The notes below the pieces were generated by a model. That model had not been told where the DNA came from, did no database searches, and saw only the letters and a list, made by a program, of their open reading frames with translations. 64,000 nt of DNA from Cricetomys ansorgei (Eukaryota > Chordata > Mammalia > Rodentia > Nesomyidae), in NCBI GenBank assembly GCA_026225945.1, contig JAMJFZ010001133.1, positions 6,840,501 through 6,904,500 of the forward strand, read 5' to 3'. Below, in pieces: positions 56,611 to 64,000 of this stretch. How positions within the stretch are numbered: position 1 is the stretch's first letter; each line of letters opens with the position of its first letter. Position numbers and translations under genes: made by a program.

Positions 56611-59600
56611 CTTGTGTCCAGTGCAGGTAAAAACCCATATAACTTACAATATTTATTTTCTTTTGTCAAATATTTGCCAAGGAATCTGAAAAATCTGGAC
56701 AAGTCATTTGAGACAGTTACACATATATTATACTTATGACAGGCATGTGTCCACCTACCAACTTAGCTTACATATTTCCCCTAAGAGAGGATTATATGAA
56801 GTGATATTCAACTGCCATTTAGTCTTTGTCTTCATAGAATCATATCAAAATTTTATGATTGTAATATTGTAAAATTTGCAAATGTACTACTTCAGTTTTA
56901 TTTGGTGAATTTAGTTTCTTGGCCAACATCTCCTTCAGTTTCAGTCATTAAATAAATAATAAAAAGTTTTTGAGAATTTTGATACGATGTTTTTGCAAAT
57001 TTCATAACGTTTCTAAAAGTATTCATTATTATAGGCTCAAGACAAGGATAAATAAAATGAACAGTGGTTATTTTTAAAGTGTTTGGATATTTTGATTCTT
57101 TAAATACTCTGGTGTTTTCTTTGTAGAATAATAATAAGCATGTGTTAACATTTTCAGTCCTCAAAGGGAAAAAAAATCACATTTTATAAAGTCTGTCAGT
57201 TTCAGAGAAATACATATTTTATTATTATATTTTAATTTGGGCAAGTCTGCAGCATTTTGATGCTTGCCAACAGAGGACATTCATTGTTTTTTGTTGTTGT
57301 TGTTGTTGTTGTTTGCTTGTTTGTTTGTATTTCTTTTCCTTTCTGATACTATTCTTTCTTTTGTGTTCTTACTGGTCTCTTCAGAAATCTCATGCTCATA
57401 AGACTTCCCAAGTATTCCATTTCCTATTCTATCATTGAATGTTTCAATACCCTTACTTCTAGTAAGTCTATTATTTCTAATATTAAATGAATTTTTCAAT
57501 TTGTCCACATACATGTCATTTTTTTTTTTTGCTGTGTATGTATAATCCTGAATATTTCACATTGAGGAAAAGTGCATAGACTGTACCATGCATCCACAGT
57601 ATTCTTTTGAATATTTTCATCTGAAATATTTTTAGAGGCCATTCTAAAACCATGTACTAATATGGTAAACTGTGTTTAATTTCCAAATATTTAATAACAT
57701 AATTCCTTCAGCTATTGACTTTCAGTTCAACTCTCCATCTAGCAAGGAAATTTACCTATACTATTTTCACATTTTAGTATGCATTGACTCTTAATGGTCA
57801 TAATTTGCCTGTCATTCCCTTAATAAGATTAGAATGTTATAAAATATGTTATCTATCAAAAATTTGCCTTTCTCCCAACTGCACAAATTATGGGAGCATG
57901 AACAAAGCACTGGGATGTATTTTATGTTTGTAATAAAATTGAACTATCAGTTGAAAAACCAGTATCTGAGCTGTAATGAAGCAATTAAATGTGTGGAAAA
58001 GATACAGAAAAAAAATGTATATCATTGTTTCATTATCCTGATTGCTCTGAAGACAACCAGTCCTGGTGGCAGCTTCCAAATGAAGTTATTCCCTAGGCAT
58101 TCTGTCTAGTGCCAGAACTAACTTCAGTGAGACCTAGAAAATATTTGCTATTGTTTCCAATCCTCCCTCTTTATTGCTATTTTATTTTTTATTTTATTTA
58201 GTATTAGCAGGACAGAATCTCCACAACCATAACTCATGAAGATAACTGAGTTTGGAAGGGAGATAATATATTCCCATCTTCTATGACCCACCATGCATAG
58301 ACTCACAACATTAGTTATCTGTGAAAATGGAACCCTAAAATAAATTGAGGATATGAACTTGAATGCAGGATTGATGGAGTAAGGAGTGACCACATATCTT
58401 ATCTCCCACCTCCTGCTTTGGTTTCCATGTGGATGGGTTTATGTTCTCGGTGTCTTCTCCATTGCAGACATAGCTTTTTTGGGACAGGAGCTTGCTTGCC
58501 ACTGCTGTTATTTCTTCACTTTGTTATTTATGCCATAAAGCTCCTGAGCTGCATGATGGACACTGCAGCAGGTACCCCCCAAACCCACACGATTATATGA
58601 ACTCTCTGCAAACACCCCACGTCACCAGAAGTGGCCATTACATCATTAATTTGTGATCGCATGTTTTATTAATTAGAAACAATATATTGTTTAGCCTTTC
58701 AGTTGTTGCTTCATTTTATTTAATTTTGATTTCAGCTTTGCTTTATGGAAACAATACCTATTTATTATCTTCATTTCTGTATCTATTTCATTAATATCAT
58801 TTAAAACACTGAGAATGGTAACTCCCAGGCTGTTAAGCTAATTATAAATAAATTAAGTATACTTATAAAACAGGATTTTAATTTTAAATAAATCTGATCA
58901 AGGTCTTTTTTTACTATACAAATATGATAGTCACAGCAATATGTGATGAAACCTTACAAGTGGTGAAATCATAGAAATTAGTATTTATATTTAGCCACTT
59001 TTGAAGAATTGAATGTAAAAAATGCTTTAAATTATATAGTATTTGAAATAATTTTTGATCCAGATATCTGTAAACTCCTATTGTTTGCTTCATTCACTGT
59101 TTTTAAATTATTTATAATTTGGGTCATTTTATATATCTTTTATATACACAGAAGTACACATTGTAAATTCAAAGTAAAAATTCAAAGCCAGATTATAGCA
59201 CTTTCAATGTTAAGACATAAGTAAAACAGAATTATTATCCTTTCATAAGTATGCTTATCTATATGTGAATATAATACTTTGCTACTAATATTTATAAGGA
59301 CCATATTTTTGTACAAAGTCCTTTAAAAACTCATTTAGTCTGAAATGTTATTTAAACTTACATTTCCTTACTAAATATAAAATCTTTAATAGACTCTTTC
59401 TGAAGTTAACACTTTGAGGAAATAATCTCACCTTTAAGTGTTCAGTACAAGGTGAATCTCTTAATTGTTGATCAATACTGTCACATAATTCTTCATTTTC
59501 ATTATTGAATATAACAGTATAGTAAGCTAAACATTTTTCTGGGCACCTCATATTACCTGCAATTCTTAATACTTTTGTATAACTCCTTATTACCATACCA

Positions 59601-61314
59601 AGAACTCATTAAACTCTTGTCTATATTTAAAATAGTTTGAATGTTTGCCAAATGAAAATGTTCCATAATCACAGTCTTTCTAAATTTAATTCCATTCTAC
59701 TACATAATGTAAATGTTTCTAGTGCAAGCGGGTGCTTCATCCAATGATTTTTCCAAAGGTTAAGGAACTAATTAAAACAAGTATGCAATTTCAAAAGAAA
59801 GTCGTGCATTTCATTGCAGATTTTGTCACTTATTATATTCAACTTCTTTCTTCCTTCAGTATAAACAAAACTTAATGTCTTGTTTTACAAGCTGTATTTT
59901 TAATGATTGCAGTTAACACTCTAATTCTCTGAAACCTAAAAGGTTAAAAAAGTGGGTGTCTCTACTAACTGTTTCGTTCCAAAATTTCCAAGTCTTTTTG
60001 AACAAAGAGTATAAATTTGGAAGACTCATTAACATTTAGTATCCAAATAGGTTATCCATAAGCTTATTAATGAATAGTTATTTAAATACTTGAACCTTGG
60101 AAGTTGAATTGTGATGGTTACACAGAAGAAATGTACTTTAATATTAAACTTTAGGTTTGTCACAAAGTTTCAAGATTAGTAATTTTATTTAGGAATTTTA
60201 ATCGTATTTTGAAAACGGTAGCCTCAATTTTAAGAGTTGAAATTTAGTGTTTCACATTCATATACAAACTATGATTAATTTTCAGTATTTTCTGTTCCAA
60301 AGGATTCTTAATTTACTAAAAACGGAGATATGTGCTGATGTTGAATTTGACCACTGTTACCTAATCATGTTAGCAGGGGCAAGAACTTTTCCTTGCAATG
60401 TAAAACCTTTCATATGAGTTTACAGAGGTACTTACAGTAATAGAAAGTGTTTCAAAACTGAAATACTTCCACAAAAGTATTGAGCTATTGTTAGAATCAA
60501 CTTCTTTTCTACTTTGAAGAAAATGTTATACAACCTGTTACAACCTGTTACAAAACTAGCAACTTATTCTGCTAATAGTACCAAATGTTTACAACTATTG
60601 CCTATGCTTTTTGTGCACAGGCATTATTGGGAATTTTAAAGACAAATTTAATTTTAGGTAGTATGAATATGAGCCATTTTGCTCTACATCAAATGAGCAA
60701 AAGTACCCATTTTCCAGAAGAGGAATAGTCAGACAGCAGTCTTTTCCTGCAGACAATTTGGAATCCAGAACATCTTTAAGAATTTGTTTCCTCAAAATTT
60801 GAGGAAAATGCCTACTTTTCCAGGCCGGTATAAAGCCAGTCACCTATCACTAGAGCCATGGAATAGCTTGGTGACCTCTGCAAATTTAAGACTCCTTTTT
60901 TGGCCATTCTTTATTCTGGACAATTGTTTCTTCTGAGATTTTTGTCAGATCTAAATTGAAAATCCCTGACACTGCACAATTTGATCCTTCTTCTATTTGG
61001 AACTGCATCAAGTAACCATATAACAAAGCTCTAACACACAGCTCCTCAAGATGTAACTGTTTTTGGAGACAATGTATATGAAGATGTTACTAAAATAGCT
61101 TTATTTTAAACCGTAATCTAGGACAGCAAATGTAAGAAATACAGGTTACCAGAAAAACAAGAGCTTGTGACATCACAGTTAGAAGGCCATTGAGGTCAGG
61201 GATTTTCAAGGCACCAACCTCTGTGTGTATCTTGAATATGGACCTCTAGCTTTTCCAGTGAAACAAAGCAAATATCAGTTCTTTGAAAATGTACTTTAAA
61301 GTAAAATATAAGTA
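56611..61314. other. Longest repeat-poor stretch of the window
   Basis: About 4.7 kb in which I recognise no SINE, L1 or LTR, only a (TTG)n run and an exact 10-bp tandem duplication CAACCTGTTA at 60531-60550. Frames on both strands (56898-57164, 57846-58109, 58148-58393, 59009-59224, 59348-59596, 60595-60843) show no domain. It could hold conserved non-coding sequence or old, unrecognisable repeats. Confidence 0.4.
57290..57328 (+). repeat. (TTG)n / (TTTG)n microsatellite
   Basis: TTG units to about 57313, then GCTTGTTTGTTTG. Confidence 0.95.
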
Positions 61315-61765
61315 TACTGTTTCCTCATTCTTCTCCTCCCTTCAACATTTCCTGTGTTCTGTTTTCCCTACCCATTCTCAAATTCATGACCTAGTTGTTT
61401 TAATGATTATTCTTTCATTTGAACACATGTATATACAAAGTACATACACACACACTTACACACACACACACCCTTACACATATGCACATGCACATTCAAC
61501 CTAACAAGTCCATTTAGGGCTAAATACTTGGGATAACCAATCAGATGGCTTATCCCTGGGGAAGACTGATTCAGCTTCCTCACCAGACTTTAATTGCTGA
61601 TAGCTATTCATCTAAGGATAGAGATTTGTAGGTTTCCAATTCACATTGACATGTCAACTTGTGTTGTCATTGCTGATATCTTGTTTAGCAAACTTCTTGC
61701 TGAGATTTCATGGTGTAGTTTCACTGTCATACAAGGAACAATCTCATAGTTAATGGATCTTCAAT
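61315..61765 (-). mobile_element. L1 (Lx-like) 3' UTR piece, antisense
   Basis: Plus strand: CTCAAATTCATGACC, an internal CA-rich run (61445-61472), AGGGCTAAATACTTGGGATA, ACCAATCAGATGGCTTATCC, CTGGGGAAGACTGATTCAGC, GACATGTCAACTTGTGTTGT and GAGATTTCATGGTGTAGTTT. Same 3' UTR family and orientation as the pieces at 31105 and 43255. The 73-residue frame at 61283-61504 is inside it. Confidence 0.65.
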
Positions 61766-62877
61766 GTAAATAATAATATGTTTACAGAAGAATATTTAAT
61801 TACATTTTTGGCAGTAGATCGCTTTGAACAATAGTCTTAAGTAAAATTTCATTTTAGTGGCAGCAGCTTTTAAAATAGATGCACATTCATCATCAAGCAA
61901 TTACATAATCAGTGATGTCTGTGGATTCGTTGGTTAGGTAACAAATGTCAGTAAATATTTTGGACAAATTGCATGTGAAAATCAACTTTCTTAAGAAACA
62001 AACATTTGGTAGTTAAGCAAGTACTTACATTTTAAAATATGATTACATTCAATAGTACTTTTTTGTTAGTGGGAAAATAGGACAATTCTGTTCAATTAAA
62101 ACTACTGTCATATGTGAGCTAGACTTTTCGTCCACTCTGCTGATGCTTTGCACATATTTTACGTTTCCAAAACTCTTATTTCTCTGATTTTAGCACAATA
62201 TTCAATTTTTTTTCCTAATATGAAATTGTCACTAGGCTGCCATTTGGTTTTCAAAAGTTTTCTTGTTTCACATTGATTCTATAGCTATATATGGGATATC
62301 AATCCCCACTACCATGTTGAATGGAATGTACATCTTCATATAAGAAACACATAACAATATTTAACATTACCTCTTAAATATTGAAATAGGCTATCAAATA
62401 TATTATTCAGTCCTCATATGGTACAAAACATAGTCAGAAATGTGTAAAAATTAGTAGATCATCAAGGAACTAATTCCATGAGAATTTAATAAAGAATAGT
62501 ATTATTAAGTATTTCTTCATATAATTCATTCATAATATTACTTTAATGGTAGTAAATGCTAATATATGTGTATTTAATTGTGTATAAGCAAACTGAGACT
62601 GACAGACTCTTTGTTGACCAGTACTTCTAACTGAGGACTAGAGCTATTGCTAGGATTATAGGGTTCGTATCTAGGTAAACTTGAGTATTTCACAGTAAAA
62701 ATGCATTAGTGAGACATCAATTTCTGTTTAAGTATAATATGATAATAATTTCTAAATGATTGTTAACTTCTGTCAATTAAAAATAATTTTTTTAACCATT
62801 TCTGAGTAGAGAAACTACTATAATCCGCACAGCTAGAGATCTATGGTAATTTAACGGTGAACAAAGTACTGCTTTGT
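61766..62877. other. AT-rich non-coding stretch
   Basis: Nothing recognised. Confidence 0.4.
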
Positions 62878-63265
62878 GGAGCTAATGAGATGCTTAGTGG
62901 ATTAATCACTTACAGTATGAAGACTAGAGTTCAGACTCCCAGCACTTATGCAAATCATAGCTGGACATAATGGTCTCTCTGTCATACCAATACTTAGAAT
63001 ACAGCAAGAGGAGTTAACAGCATCATATCAGCTAGCTACCATAGCCATTTGGGTGAACTCTGCATTCAACTGAGAGGTACTGACTTAATAAATAAAGTTG
63101 TGAGAAATTAAGGAAGACTGTTGACATCTAAAGTTGGGAGAAATTAAGGAAGACTGTTGACATCATCCTCAGATGTCCACACACGTAATTACATGAACCT
63201 TTGCATCTTCCCCCACACATGTATCCATACTAATGCAAACATGCATAGATGCATGCATACTGCAC
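62878..63265 (+). mobile_element. RSINE1/B4-type SINE with internal duplication
   Basis: GGAGCTAATGAGATGCTTAG, GACTAGAGTTCAGACTCCCA, CATAGCTGGACATAATGG, TTGTGAGAAATTAAGGAAGA and CATCCTCAGATGTCCACACA follow B4/RSINE1: tRNA-like head, AGCTGGGCATGGTGG start of the B1-like part, AGGAAGACACC near the 3' end, and a CACACA-rich tail. A 36-bp block in the 3' part is tandemly duplicated. Confidence 0.75.
63094..63165 (+). repeat. 36-bp tandem duplication inside SINE
   Basis: Unit 1 (63094-63129) and unit 2 (63130-63165) both begin AAAGTTG and include GAGAAATTAAGGAAGACTGT. They differ at one internal position (T versus G at the eighth base) and at the final base. Confidence 0.95.
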
Positions 63266-63455
63266 ACAAAGTTATGCCCAGAATTCAACTTTTTTGGTTC
63301 ATTCTTGAAATCCACAGAGATAAAGCATTAAAAAAAATTCCATTAGAATTATCAACCAGCATAGAAGAAGCTAAGACACAAGGATCTAGAGTTTGAGGGC
63401 AGCCTAAGTGAACATCATAAAAATATTTATTAAAAAAAGATCAAGAATGTGAAGT
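63266..63455. other. Short non-coding stretch
   Basis: Nothing recognised; the frame at 63157-63396 is partly in the SINE. Confidence 0.4.
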
Positions 63456-63552
63456 AAGGAAGGGAACTGAAGAAAAGTAAAAGGCGGTGGAGGAGGAGAA
63501 AGAAAAGGAAAAAGGAAGGAAAGAAGGAAGATAGGAAGGAAGGGAAGAAGGA
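63456..63552 (+). repeat. Purine-rich (GGAA)n tract
   Basis: GAAGG/GGAA/GGAGGA units with very few pyrimidines over about 95 bases. Confidence 0.9.
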
Positions 63553-64000
63553 TCATTATTAAGACTAAGAAAAATTAATCCACTATTAATTGCAAATCAT
63601 GGTATCATATACTAAAATTCAATGGAAAATTAGGTGGTAGATTTTTATTTTTTTGTTAATGTTAGGTTACCAAAAATTGATGAATCTAATCTGGAAATGG
63701 CATTGTATCCAGAAGCATATTACCTAGAAACGTTAAAAGCATAGCAAGACTAATCAAACCTATCAGGCTACATCATCCTCTGACTGGTGCTAAAATAGAA
63801 TGACAGTTCTGTTTAGTGAGTTGAGTGCATTTGTAGGGACACAGATGGTGTTTTTATCTCATTTTCCTACTGAATAGTATGACATTGTAAGTGAAAAGAG
63901 TGTATGAAAATGAAGTATTGGCTAGGTAGATGGTGTTGAAGATCTGAATTTGGTTTGAGAGTCTTGGCAGAGATTAGACACTTCTCACATAGCCCAGGAA
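63553..64000. other. Non-coding end of window
   Basis: The last ~70 bases (GGCTAGGTAGATGGTGTTGA, GATCTGAATTTGGTTTGAGA) resemble the head and box B of a B2-superfamily SINE that would run past the window edge. Otherwise nothing recognised. Confidence 0.35.

Noticed and set aside
19217..64000. CRISPR arrays, operons, prokaryotic terminators
   Set aside because: The window is mammalian nuclear DNA; no spaced direct repeats or bacterial gene organisation are present.

Overview
This window reads as AT-rich, gene-poor nuclear DNA from a muroid rodent (mouse, rat, hamster or vole group). The evidence is its repeats: 7SL-derived B1 SINEs, tRNA-derived B2/B3-type SINEs, B4/RSINE1 composites, a URR1-type hAT element, a 3'-truncated copy of the rodent small RNA 4.5SI, and many 5'-truncated L1 copies of Lx-like type. 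A few very decayed L2 and MIR pieces fit ordinary mammalian background. I could not decide the genus.

I recognise no protein-coding gene, exon or functional RNA gene. The longest open frames are reading frames through (CA)n/(TG)n microsatellites, remnants of L1 ORF2, or AT-rich chance frames, several of which begin with GTG rather than ATG.

Layout. 1-8.2 kb: an L2 remnant, the 4.5SI retrocopy, B3 SINEs and an L1 ORF2 fragment. 8.2-17 kb: an antisense L1 3' UTR piece, SINEs, a dispersed rodent repeat and an LTR-like element. 17.3-18 kb: the only CpG-rich block, next to a (TG)60 tract. 19.2-21.8 kb and 23.3-29.1 kb: long stretches with little or no recognisable repeat, the best candidates for conserved non-coding DNA, separated by a 1.5-kb antisense L1. 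29-46 kb: scattered SINEs, antisense L1 3' UTR pieces, a second LTR-like element and a URR1 transposon. 46.8-52 kb: two adjacent plus-strand L1 copies. 52-64 kb: a few SINEs, two more antisense L1 pieces and a quiet stretch at 56.6-61.3 kb.

There are no genes here to act together. The main functional candidate is the CpG-rich, motif-dense block at 17.8-18.0 kb, followed by the repeat-free intervals that could hold distal enhancers of a gene outside the window. Repeat family names come from memory of consensus sequences; most boundaries are accurate to about 10-30 bases.
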